NCBI GenBank assembly: GCA_015709575.1
Contig: CP054190.1
Span: 1,054,001-1,118,000, forward strand
Direction of reading: 5' to 3'
Origin: Planctomycetia bacterium
GTDB lineage: Bacteria > Planctomycetota > Phycisphaerae > UBA1845 > Fen-1342
DNA: 64,000 nucleotides
In this document: positions 56,689 to 64,000 of the stretch, piece by piece
How positions within the stretch are numbered: the stretch's first letter is position 1
Layout of the letters: every line of letters begins with the position of its first letter
Notes under the pieces: generated by a model
What the model saw: only the letters and a program-made list of their open reading frames with translations
Database searches by the model: none
What the model was told of the DNA's origin: nothing
Translations under genes and position numbers: made by a program

Positions 56689-58215
56689 ATGCCCTTGCGT
56701 GTGCTAATCCAGTGGTGTTCGGTCGCATTCTCAGTCCCCGTATCGCTGTGCGCGGTCATCGTTGTTGATCCGGCCGGCGGCGGTGATGAGGTCAGCATGA
56801 CGCGCGCGGTAGAGAATGCCGCGAACGGGGATGTGATTGTCCTGGTGCCCGCAGTGTATTACTCTACATTCGATGTAATCGACAAGTCCGTGACGGTCCG
56901 GTCGATCGATCCTGAGAATCCCCTGATTGTGGCGGCCACGGTGATCGACCGGCGGTTTGAACCGCGCTCTATCGTTGTGATTGGCGGTGGTCTGGAGCTT
57001 TCCGGCGTGACTGTCCGGGATGGTGCGCTGCAAGAGACGCGTGCCATTACCGCTCGGTTTGCGCATCTCGCCATCGCGAACTGCGTCTTCCAGAACAATG
57101 GCTTTTATGTGGAGCAGAGTGGTGGCGCAATCTACCTGAATGACTCGACAATCTCATTGGTGAATTGCGCCCTTCTTGGCAACCGCGGCTACACAAGTGG
57201 TTCCGCGATCTTCGCTAACCGATGTCATCTGGAGATCAATCGATGCTGGTTTGAAGGCAATCAAACGACCTTCATCCCACGATTCCCGGAAGAGGAGCAC
57301 AGCCGACGGCGGACGATCGTGGCGAGAAGCTCTCAGATTGAAATGGCCGACACCACCATCATCGGCGAAACTGTCTGGATTGATGGGTCTCCCTCAGTCG
57401 AGATCGAGCGCTGCCGCATCTATCAGCTTGCTGGCGTGCAGGCACTGGGAATAGGTGATTGCCCTTCCGCGATCGTGCGCGACAGCCTGATCCTCAGCAT
57501 CGGCGTCGGGCCGGAGTCGGGGACAGCCTGCATCACTTCCGGATGCAACCTGTCGCTGACTGGTTGCGCGATCGTCGGTGGAACGATCGGCGTCAGTACA
57601 CAGCCGCCGTGGATTCTGACTGCGCGCGGGAACCTGTTCTATCAGAATGGCTACGGCGTGATCTTCGGCGACACGCCGGAAAGCGGCTACTATACGATCC
57701 GCGACAACTGCTTCTTCGGTTCAATTTGGGGCGCAATGCTGATGCGCTACGTCGGGTTCATCGATATCCCCGGCAACCTGCGCGTCGATCCACGGGTGGT
57801 GACGCCCGGCTCGTGGGATCTGAACGGCACGCCCGAGTCGGCCGACGATCTCTACACTCCGGGCGACTATCGCCTGCGCCCCGACTCGCCGTTGATCAAC
57901 GCCGGGCCGACCGACCTGGTCTACGGCCCGGATGCGCGCGACTTCTTCGGGCGGGTGCGCGTCGCCGGCGGGCGGGTGGACATCGGTTATCACGAATACC
58001 CCGAGGCCGGCGATCTCGACGGCGACGGCAACCTCACCTGGTTCGACGTCGATCCGTTCGTGCTGGCGCTGCTCGACCCCGCCGCGCACGCCGTGCAGTT
58101 CCCGCTGGCCGACCGCGAAGCGGCCGGGGACGTGAACCGCGACGGGCGGGTGGACCTGTTCGACATCCCGGCCTTCGTCGATCGCGTCAGCGCGATCGGC
58201 GATCCGCGGCCATAG
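56689..58215 (+). CDS. Secreted right-handed beta-helix protein with dockerin-like C-terminus
   Basis: The protein is 508 residues. GGAGTAAGG precedes the ATG. A signal peptide (MPLRVLIQWCSVAFSVPVSL) is followed by VDPAGGGDEVSMTRAVENAA and GDVIVLVPAVYYSTFDVIDK, the classic start of pectate-lyase-like beta-helix proteins. Parallel rungs such as LAIANCVFQNNGFYVEQSGG come next. The C-terminal pair of units is LDGDGNLTWFDVDPFV and VNRDGRVDLFDIPAFV, a diverged form without NNFDID. No catalytic residues can be assigned. GC content is lower in the middle of the gene than in its neighbours, mostly from less biased third positions. Confidence 0.82.
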   Translation: MPLRVLIQWCSVAFSVPVSLCAVIVVDPAGGGDEVSMTRAVENAANGDVIVLVPAVYYSTFDVIDKSVTVRSIDPENPLIVAATVIDRRFEPRSIVVIGGGLELSGVTVRDGALQETRAITARFAHLAIANCVFQNNGFYVEQSGGAIYLNDSTISLVNCALLGNRGYTSGSAIFANRCHLEINRCWFEGNQTTFIPRFPEEEHSRRRTIVARSSQIEMADTTIIGETVWIDGSPSVEIERCRIYQLAGVQALGIGDCPSAIVRDSLILSIGVGPESGTACITSGCNLSLTGCAIVGGTIGVSTQPPWILTARGNLFYQNGYGVIFGDTPESGYYTIRDNCFFGSIWGAMLMRYVGFIDIPGNLRVDPRVVTPGSWDLNGTPESADDLYTPGDYRLRPDSPLINAGPTDLVYGPDARDFFGRVRVAGGRVDIGYHEYPEAGDLDGDGNLTWFDVDPFVLALLDPAAHAVQFPLADREAAGDVNRDGRVDLFDIPAFVDRVSAIGDPRP

Positions 58216-58322
58216 GTGTAAGCCGCCGTCCATTCTCGGAGCGGTTATCATGCTTCCCGGCGTCGTGCGGCGGGGTCGTTCCCTGCTTCGCGGCGGTCAA
58301 TGTCGCGATTCGGGGAGTTCTC

Positions 58323-59339
58323 ATGGACCGGCACCGGTGGGTCGTGCGACTGGGCGTGTGTGCGACGGCGGCGTTCGTGTGGCTGGCGATCGGTTGCAAC
58401 GATCCCGCCACCCAGGGCAACAACCCACCGGCCGACGGGGCGACCGCAACAACGACGGCCGACGAGCGCAGCGCGCCGACTGGCGGTGCGACCGGCCGCC
58501 GTATCCGCGTGGGCGGCTGGAACATCGAATGGCTGGGCACTCCGGGCAGCCGATCCGGTCCGGCCAAGAATGTCGAGCAGACCGCTGACGACATCGCGGA
58601 TTACATCCTCGCGTCGGGCGTGAACGTCCTGACATTGCAGGAAATCGCGTCGAACGAGGGCGACGACGCCTGGACGAACAGCACGCTCACCCGGGCGTTC
58701 CAGATCATCAACGTGCGGACCGGCGCGAAGTGGACGCACAAGCTCGCCCCCGCGACGACCGGGCGCAACCAGCAGTGCGGTATTGCCTGGGATGCGGCAG
58801 TGGTCACGCCCGTCGGCGAGATGAAGCCGGCTGCGTCGAAGGGGCCGCAGGTAGACGGCGCGACCGTGTGGTCGCGTCCGCCGCCGGGGTTGATGTTCAG
58901 CGCCGGCTCGGGGTTGACGGATTTCGTCGTGATCTCGATTCACATGAAGAGCAATTTCGGCGGCGACTTCGCCAATGTCCGCGGCGAAGAAGCCCGCCGC
59001 CTGGCCCGCAGCGCGCCGCTGACCTTTTCCGATGGCGATCTGCTGATCATCGGCGACTCGAACTGCGCGAAGCACGCCGAGCCGGGGCCGCAGGCGCTGA
59101 TCGAGGCCGGCTGGGCCGATCTCAACGACGGCGATCAGCCGACCTTCTGGCAGGGTTCCGGGGCGCTGGACCGGGCCTTTGTGCCAAAAAATCAGCCGGA
59201 GTTTGCGGAGCGCAGGTTCGAGGTCTTCCGCGACGCGTACCTGAAGCAGAAGAGCCTAAACGTGCGCGAGTTCAAGCAGCGCTTCAGCGATCACTTCATG
59301 GTGATCACCGAGGTGTTGGTGATGCGGGACGACGATTAA
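58323..59339 (+). CDS. Endonuclease/exonuclease/phosphatase-family lipoprotein
   Basis: The protein is 338 residues. The signal ends in a lipobox (FVWLAIGC), so the enzyme should be lipid-anchored outside the inner membrane. EEP-superfamily residues are visible: Asn in GGWNIEWLG, Glu in LTLQEIAS, His in ISIHMKSN, Asp/Asn in IIGDSN, and the final Asp-His in SDHFMV. Members cut DNA, RNA or phosphoesters; an extracellular nuclease or phosphodiesterase is likely. GGGGAG is 5 nt before the ATG. The frame extends far upstream, but the part before 58323 is the shadow of the beta-helix gene. Confidence 0.85.
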   Translation: MDRHRWVVRLGVCATAAFVWLAIGCNDPATQGNNPPADGATATTTADERSAPTGGATGRRIRVGGWNIEWLGTPGSRSGPAKNVEQTADDIADYILASGVNVLTLQEIASNEGDDAWTNSTLTRAFQIINVRTGAKWTHKLAPATTGRNQQCGIAWDAAVVTPVGEMKPAASKGPQVDGATVWSRPPPGLMFSAGSGLTDFVVISIHMKSNFGGDFANVRGEEARRLARSAPLTFSDGDLLIIGDSNCAKHAEPGPQALIEAGWADLNDGDQPTFWQGSGALDRAFVPKNQPEFAERRFEVFRDAYLKQKSLNVREFKQRFSDHFMVITEVLVMRDDD

Positions 59340-59378
59340 CGCGGGCCGGATTGGCTCCCTGAGCGGAGAATCGGCGAA

Positions 59379-59885
59379 ATGGCGACGATTCGCGACGTTC
59401 TGGCGCAGAACCTGGACGACACGCGCCAGTGGCTGCTGATGCTGCTGGCGGATTTCTCTGGCGAGGACTGGAGCTTCGTGCCGGGACCGGGGCTGGCGCA
59501 TGCCACCTGGCTGTGCGGGCACCTGGCCGCCTCACAGGACACGCTGGTGCACGTTCGCGTGCTGGGTAAGGGTGTGCTCGGCGCCGATTTCAAGGCGCAT
59601 TTCCCGATCGGCGTGGAGGTGCCCTCGATGACGGAGCATCGCTACCCGCCCGTCGCGGAGATCCGCGCCGTGATGGACGACGTGCATCGGCAGACGCTGG
59701 CGGCCGTTCGCGGGATCGATGAGGCGCTGCTGGCGCAGCCGGCGTTCGCGGCCGACGGAAAATCTCCGCACCCGCACTATCGCGACAAGCTCGGCGTGAT
59801 TCAGCACGCCGCCCGGCACGAGGCGTTTCACGCCGGCCAGTTGGCGCTGTTGCGGCGCCTGCGCGGCAAGAAGTTCCTGAGATAG
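59379..59885 (+). CDS. DinB-family protein
   Basis: The protein is 168 residues, a four-helix bundle of the DinB/YfiT type. N-terminal DVLAQNLDDTRQWLLMLLAD and the His in WLCGHLAAS, with HEAFHAGQLALLRRL at the end, give the usual three-His metal site. Members include bacillithiol-type transferases and damage-induced proteins; the function here is unknown. It starts the run with the YhbY, reductase and carbonic anhydrase genes. Confidence 0.85.
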   Translation: MATIRDVLAQNLDDTRQWLLMLLADFSGEDWSFVPGPGLAHATWLCGHLAASQDTLVHVRVLGKGVLGADFKAHFPIGVEVPSMTEHRYPPVAEIRAVMDDVHRQTLAAVRGIDEALLAQPAFAADGKSPHPHYRDKLGVIQHAARHEAFHAGQLALLRRLRGKKFLR

Positions 59886-59894
59886 GGGGGAGCG

Positions 59895-60194
59895 GTGGTG
59901 CTGGACGGCAAGACTGCGCGGGCGCTGCGGGCACGGGCCAATCGCCTCGATGCGGCGCTGACGGTGGGCGACGGGGAGCCATCCGAGAGCGTGCTGCGGC
60001 ACGTGTCGGCGGTGCTCGATGCGCAGGAACTGGTGAAGGTGCGCGTATCGACGGATGATCGCGACGCCTGTCACCGCGTGGCGGCGCAGCTCGCGGAGAA
60101 CCTGGGTTGCGAACTGGTGCAGGTCGTCGGGCGCGTGGCGGTGCTGTATCGCGGCGCTACGGGCGGATCGGCGCAGCCGTCGGCGGCGTCGTAG
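59895..60194 (+). CDS. YhbY-type CRM-domain RNA-binding protein
   Basis: The product is 99 residues from a GTG start with GGGGGGAG upstream. LDGKTARALRARANRLDAAL and AQELVKVRVSTDDRD match the YhbY/CRS1 fold that associates with the large ribosomal subunit precursor. The usual GxxG loop near KGLT is degenerate here (LTVGDGEP). It lies 9 bases after the DinB gene. Confidence 0.75.
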   Translation: MVLDGKTARALRARANRLDAALTVGDGEPSESVLRHVSAVLDAQELVKVRVSTDDRDACHRVAAQLAENLGCELVQVVGRVAVLYRGATGGSAQPSAAS

Positions 60195-60262
60195 CGCGCG
60201 GGAACAGTGGAACGGCGAGGTGATCGCGCATCGGATCGACCGACCGCGCAGCGGAGAGGTGC

Positions 60263-60850
60263 ATGTCCAAGCCCCGAATCCTGGCTTTTTCCGGCTCGCT
60301 GCGGCGCGAGTCGTGGAACCGCAAGTTGGTGCACGTTGCGGCGGAGGGCGCTCGCGCCGCCGGCGCGGATGTGACGGCGATTGAGCTGCGTGAGTTCCCG
60401 CTGCCCGTTTTTGATGAAGACCTCGAAGCCGCGTCCGGTCTTCCGCCTGCGGGACGTCGGCTCAAAGACCTCTTTCTTGCGCACGACGGACTGCTGCTGG
60501 GTTGCCCGGAATACAACAGCGCCATCACGGCCGCGATGAAAAACGCGATTGACTGGGTATCGCGGCCGGTGCAGGGCGAGCCGCCGCTGGGGTGCTTTGC
60601 CGGCAAGATCGCGGCGCTGGTGGCCGCGTCGCCCGGTGCGCTAGGCGGGCTGCGCGGCCTGCCAATGACGCGCGTAATCCTGAGCAACATCAACGTGACG
60701 GTTCTGCCGCAGCAGTTCGCGTTGCCGCGGGCGCACGAGGCGTTCAACCCCGACGGATCACTGCGGGATGAAAAGCTGAACGCGGCCGCGCGCGGCGTCG
60801 GGGAGGCGTTGGCAGGGATGCTGCTGCGCCTGCGCGGGTCGAAGCCGTGA
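60263..60850 (+). CDS. NADPH-dependent FMN reductase family protein
   Basis: The protein is 195 residues, a flavodoxin-like fold. The FMN phosphate loop is SGSLRRESWNRKL, and PEYNSAITAAMKNAIDWVSR is the conserved flavin/dimer segment of the ArsH/ChrR/azoreductase-like family. It reduces flavin, quinones or other acceptors with NAD(P)H. The electron acceptor is not set by sequence. The last bases overlap the GTG of the next gene by four, so translation is probably coupled. Confidence 0.87.
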   Translation: MSKPRILAFSGSLRRESWNRKLVHVAAEGARAAGADVTAIELREFPLPVFDEDLEAASGLPPAGRRLKDLFLAHDGLLLGCPEYNSAITAAMKNAIDWVSRPVQGEPPLGCFAGKIAALVAASPGALGGLRGLPMTRVILSNINVTVLPQQFALPRAHEAFNPDGSLRDEKLNAAARGVGEALAGMLLRLRGSKP

Positions 60851-61401
60851 CGTCGTCGGCTGGTTCGGCTGCTTCGTGTTCCTCGGTTGAGCCGATCCGC
60901 CCGCGAATCGGCCGCGGCGTGTACATCGCGCCCAGCGCGGTCGTCTGTGGTGAGGTCGCGCTCGGCGACGACTGCACGGTCATGCACCATGTACTGATCC
61001 GCGGCGACGTCTCCGCCGTTTCGCTGGGGCGGCGCTGCAACGTTCAGGACGGCACCGTCATTCACACCAAGACCGGCGTCCCGCTAGACATCGCCGACGA
61101 CGTGGCGATCGGGCACCGCGCGATTGTTCACTGTCGGCGGGTGGGGCCTCGTACGCTGATCGGGATGGGCGCGATCGTGCTGGATGACGCCGAGATCGGC
61201 GAGCGGTGCGTGATCGGGGCGGCGGCGCTGGTGACGCCGGGCATGATCGTGCCGGCGGGGAAAGTGCTGATGGGGGTGCCTGCGCGGATCGTTCGCGACG
61301 TGACGCCGCGCGACCTGGAATACACGGATTTCGTGCTGAAAAACTACCTGCGGCTGAATCCGTTGCACGCCGCGGGTGTGTACCCCAATTGGAATGCGTG
61401 A
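60847..61401 (+). CDS. Gamma-carbonic-anhydrase-family protein
   Basis: The protein is 184 residues from GTG 60847, overlapping the previous stop. It is a left-handed beta-helix of hexapeptide repeats (IAPSAVVCGEVALGDDCTVM and similar). Metal-binding His residues are in TVIHTKTG and AIGHRAIVHC. Family members (YrdA, CaiE, Cam) form trimers; some hydrate CO2, others are inactive or ferripyochelin-binding-like. Activity cannot be predicted firmly. Confidence 0.88.
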   Translation: MTSSAGSAASCSSVEPIRPRIGRGVYIAPSAVVCGEVALGDDCTVMHHVLIRGDVSAVSLGRRCNVQDGTVIHTKTGVPLDIADDVAIGHRAIVHCRRVGPRTLIGMGAIVLDDAEIGERCVIGAAALVTPGMIVPAGKVLMGVPARIVRDVTPRDLEYTDFVLKNYLRLNPLHAAGVYPNWNA

Positions 61402-61658
61402 TAGCGGGCGTGGCCTGCCACCGGCCGGGAATTGCTCCATTCCGCGGCTTTTGGCGGGGTTTGCGCGATTCCGCGGCGTTTTTTCGCCCGGCGGCTGTTG
61501 GGGATGGGGTACAATGCTTGCCGCGCTGGGCCGGAGCTGTCGGCGTCGCCGATAAATCCCGCCCTTATTGAGCAGAGTGAAGCGACCGAAGCACCGCGGC
61601 GGTTCCGCCTTCCCATCCTGGGGGCGGCGCCTTCGCGTGTGTTTGATGGAGGTGTTCG

Positions 61659-63752
61659 ATGCGCCTGGTACTCGGATTGGCATGCGTGGCAGGGGTGATC
61701 TTCGGTCTCGGCGGGAGTCCCGCGGCGGCACAGCCGCTGACCACCGTGCGTATCGCGTCAGGGCTTTCGCTCCCGCTCTATGTGACGCACGCGCCGAATG
61801 ATTACGACCGCATATTCATCCTCGAGCAGCGCAGCGGCTCGACCGGGCGAATCCGCATTTTTGACTTCGCGACGAACACGTTGCTGCCAACTCCGTTTCT
61901 ATCCATCACGGGACTGAGCACCGGCTTTGAGCAGGGATTGCTCGGCCTGGCGTTTCACCCGGACTATCAGAACAACGGGTACTTCTACGTCTACTACACG
62001 GTGAGCGGCGGCGCGTCCGTGATCGCACGCTATCAGCGCGCCACGACAGTGACCGCCAACGCGGCCAGCAACTCGCTGGTACTGACCTTTTCGCAGCCCT
62101 TCAACAACCACAACGGCGGCTGGATCGGCTTTGGCCCGGACGGCTACCTTTATGTCGCCAGCGGGGACGGCGGCAGCGCGAATGACCCTGGCAACCGTGC
62201 CCAGGACATCACGAGCCAACTGCTGGGCAAAATCCTGCGCATCGACGTGGACGGCCCGGACAACATCGTCGGCAACGCGGACGACGACGAGTATCCCGCC
62301 GACGCCACGCGCAATTACGCGCTGCCGCCGACGAACCCGTTTGTCGGCGTCACCGGCGATGATGAGATCTGGGCTTATGGCCTGCGGAATCCGTGGCGGT
62401 GCAGCTTCGACCGCGCGACGGGCGACTTCTACATCGGCGACGTGGGGCAGGATGCGCAGGAGGAGCTGAACTTCCAGCCGGCTGGCGCCGCCGGCGGCCG
62501 GAATTACGGGTGGCGCTGCATGGAAGGCACGGCCTGCACCGGGCTGACCGGCTGCACCTGCAATGCGCCGGCACTGACCATGCCGTTTCACACCTTCCCG
62601 CATTCGGGCACTTCGCATTGCTCCGTCACCGGCGGCTATGTGTACCGCGGCTGCACGCTTCCGGCTCTGCAGGGCGCGTATTTCTTCGCGGATTACTGCT
62701 CCAACCAGATATGGTCGCTGCGCTACAACGGCTCGGTTGTCAGTGACTTCCAGAATCGCACCGCCGAACTGGCGCCTGGCGGCGGGTTGTCGATCGCCTC
62801 GATCACGTCGTTCGGCGAGGACGCCTATGGCGAGCTTTACATTTGCGACCAGGCCGGCGAGGTGTTCAAGATTCTGCCCGCGGGCGGCATCACGGATTGC
62901 AACGCCAACGGCGTGAGCGACACCTGCGACCTGGTGCGCTTCCCGGTGCTGGATTGCAACGGCGACGGCCTGCTGGATTCCTGTGTTCCGCCGCCGCCAC
63001 CGCAGATTTCGCAGCAGCCGCAGAGCGTGGAGGCCTGCATCGGGGAGACGGTGCAGTTCAGCGTCACGGCGTCTGGAAGCGGGACACTCTCGTACCAGTG
63101 GAACAAGGGCGGCGCACCGATCGGCGGCGCGTCGAACAGCACGCTGAGCGTCGGGCCGATCACGCTGGCGGATGCGGGCAGCTATTCCTGCACCGTGACG
63201 GATGCATGCGGCAACGTCGTGAGTCAGACCGCGACGCTGACGGTGCTCTCCCCGCCGTCGATCAACGGGCATCCGCAGAGCGTATCGGTGTGCGACGGCG
63301 CCTCGGTCGTGCTGAGCGTGTCGGCCACCGGCGACGCGCTGGCTTATCAGTGGCGCAAGGGTGGCTCGGCGATGCCGGGCGAAAGTGGAACAACGCTGGT
63401 GCTGACACCGGCGAATTACGGCGACAACGGCACGTATGACGTGGTCGTGACGAACGCCTGCGGCACGGTGGTCAGCATGTCGGCGATCGTCGACGTCTAT
63501 CTGCGCAGCGATGCGAATTGCGACGGCGCCGTGAATAACTTCGACATCGACTTTTTTTCCGCGGGTGTACTTGATCCCACCTCGCCGACCGCTCCCGCCG
63601 CGTACCTGGCGCTGGGTGGCACGCAGGCCTGCTGGGATCAGCGCCTGTGCTGGGGCGACGGTAACTTTGACCTGATGTTCAATAATTTTGACATCGACCC
63701 GTTTGTGGCCTGTGTCGTCGCGCCGCCGCCGCCAGGGTTCTCGTGCCCGTAG
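61659..63752 (+). CDS. Secreted glucose/sorbosone-dehydrogenase-like protein with Ig-like domains and dockerin-like C-terminus
   Basis: The protein is 697 residues. GGAGG is 6 nt before the ATG; the signal peptide is MRLVLGLACVAGVIFGLGGS then PAAAQ. Residues about 25-410 form a six-bladed beta-propeller of the GSDH/YliI/HHIP type (GLLGLAFHPDYQNNGYFYVY, YLYVASGDGGSANDPGN, WAYGLRNPWRCSFD), which uses PQQ in active members. Two Ig-like domains follow (QQPQSVEACIGETVQFSVTA; HPQSVSVCDGASVVLSVSAT). The end is NNFDIDFFS ... ACWDQRLCWGD ... NNFDIDPFV ... PPPPGFSCP. Probably a periplasmic or surface sugar oxidase, although activity is unproven. A TACAAT box occurs at 61510-61515. Confidence 0.87.
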   Translation: MRLVLGLACVAGVIFGLGGSPAAAQPLTTVRIASGLSLPLYVTHAPNDYDRIFILEQRSGSTGRIRIFDFATNTLLPTPFLSITGLSTGFEQGLLGLAFHPDYQNNGYFYVYYTVSGGASVIARYQRATTVTANAASNSLVLTFSQPFNNHNGGWIGFGPDGYLYVASGDGGSANDPGNRAQDITSQLLGKILRIDVDGPDNIVGNADDDEYPADATRNYALPPTNPFVGVTGDDEIWAYGLRNPWRCSFDRATGDFYIGDVGQDAQEELNFQPAGAAGGRNYGWRCMEGTACTGLTGCTCNAPALTMPFHTFPHSGTSHCSVTGGYVYRGCTLPALQGAYFFADYCSNQIWSLRYNGSVVSDFQNRTAELAPGGGLSIASITSFGEDAYGELYICDQAGEVFKILPAGGITDCNANGVSDTCDLVRFPVLDCNGDGLLDSCVPPPPPQISQQPQSVEACIGETVQFSVTASGSGTLSYQWNKGGAPIGGASNSTLSVGPITLADAGSYSCTVTDACGNVVSQTATLTVLSPPSINGHPQSVSVCDGASVVLSVSATGDALAYQWRKGGSAMPGESGTTLVLTPANYGDNGTYDVVVTNACGTVVSMSAIVDVYLRSDANCDGAVNNFDIDFFSAGVLDPTSPTAPAAYLALGGTQACWDQRLCWGDGNFDLMFNNFDIDPFVACVVAPPPPGFSCP

Positions 63753-63929
63753 GCCCACCAGGCCTGCTGTCACGCGAAGAGTGCGACGCGCAATTTGGTC
63801 TGGTTCCCGGTCCTCCGGAGGTTAGAATCGGTGCGAAGCGGCACGTCGGCAGGGATCCTGCCTCGGCCGTTCCGTCGTTCGACAGGTCAGGCTGCCGGAT
63901 GCGCAGCGGGCCTTGATCGGAGGGTCGTC

Positions 63930-64000
63930 ATGCACCGACCATTTCTCGTCACACTTGCCCTGCTGGGATCCATCGCGACCGTCGCCGGTGTCCGAACGGA
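63930..64000 (+). CDS. Start of a secreted protein (partial)
   Basis: GGAGGG precedes the ATG at 63930. The visible residues MHRPFLVTLALLGSIATVAG are a signal peptide. The gene runs off the right edge, so nothing more can be said. Confidence 0.6.
   Translation, partial: MHRPFLVTLALLGSIATVAGVRT

Noticed and set aside
57459-58322. In-frame upstream extension of the nuclease-like lipoprotein
   Set aside because: This part overlaps the well-supported beta-helix gene in another frame. The ribosome-binding site, ATG and lipobox signal at 58323 mark the real start.

Overview
The window looks like chromosome of a planctomycete, most likely of the Phycisphaerae lineage, with high GC. Direct evidence is the 16S rRNA gene (minus strand, about 22915-24488), whose helix-338 region matches the planctomycete-type EUB338-II probe target at 24111-24128. 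Indirect evidence is the protein content: PEP-CTERM proteins, H-X9-DG-like prepilins, flagellar stator genes, a BamA and lipoproteins (so a diderm), and many secreted proteins ending in a tandem dockerin-like module built on NNFDIDPFV.

Layout. 564-4036: two neighbouring secreted proteins that share an ectodomain but carry different C-terminal tags. 4321-7777: an MddA-like methyltransferase, tRNA-Ser(UGA), mnmA and a small membrane protein. 8036-10449: a dockerin-like secreted protein and a prepilin-like protein. 10539-14059: a nucleoside-type MFS transporter and a prpB-prpC pair. 14153-15625: a secreted-protein gene interrupted by two in-frame TGA codons, then tRNA-Glu. 15886-22341: a glycosyltransferase, a BNR-repeat secreted protein, a small membrane protein and a fibronectin-type III protein. 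22915-24488: a 16S gene with its own promoter and terminator and no 23S, 5S or spacer tRNA next to it. 25108-33254: a beta-propeller lipoprotein, then a minus-strand run bamA, motA, motB, lipoprotein, lipoprotein hydrolase. 33434-39484: a C26 amidase, a membrane pyrophosphatase, rpsU and a polyprenyl-phosphate sugar transferase. 39689-50774: another dockerin-like protein, gpsA, a MOSC protein, a Nudix hydrolase, a YfhO-like protein, an orphan histidine kinase, a beta-lactamase-fold lipoprotein, an rRNA methyltransferase and a selenoprotein. 50999-64000: an organophosphate-type transporter, rpsT, a glycogen-synthase-like enzyme, several secreted proteins, and a tight run DinB, YhbY, FMN reductase, gamma carbonic anhydrase, ending in a sugar-dehydrogenase-like dockerin protein and the start of one more secreted protein.

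Main results. (1) The reading frame 49956-50774 is continuous only if UGA at 50421 is selenocysteine. It then gives a membrane-anchored AhpC/TSA-like protein with a U-P-S-C motif, and a bacterial SECIS-like hairpin lies 23 nt after the UGA. (2) A run of 16 G at 55273-55288 puts the signal peptide of a secreted protein out of frame with its body; 17 or 14 G would restore it, which suggests phase variation unless it is a sequencing error. (3) Eight loci share the NNFDID C-terminal module, with near-identical DNA at the motif. (4) The 16S gene is unlinked. (5) Several genes have a TAnAnT box 5-7 nt before the start codon and no Shine-Dalgarno, suggesting leaderless mRNAs. No insertion sequence, phage region or CRISPR array was seen.
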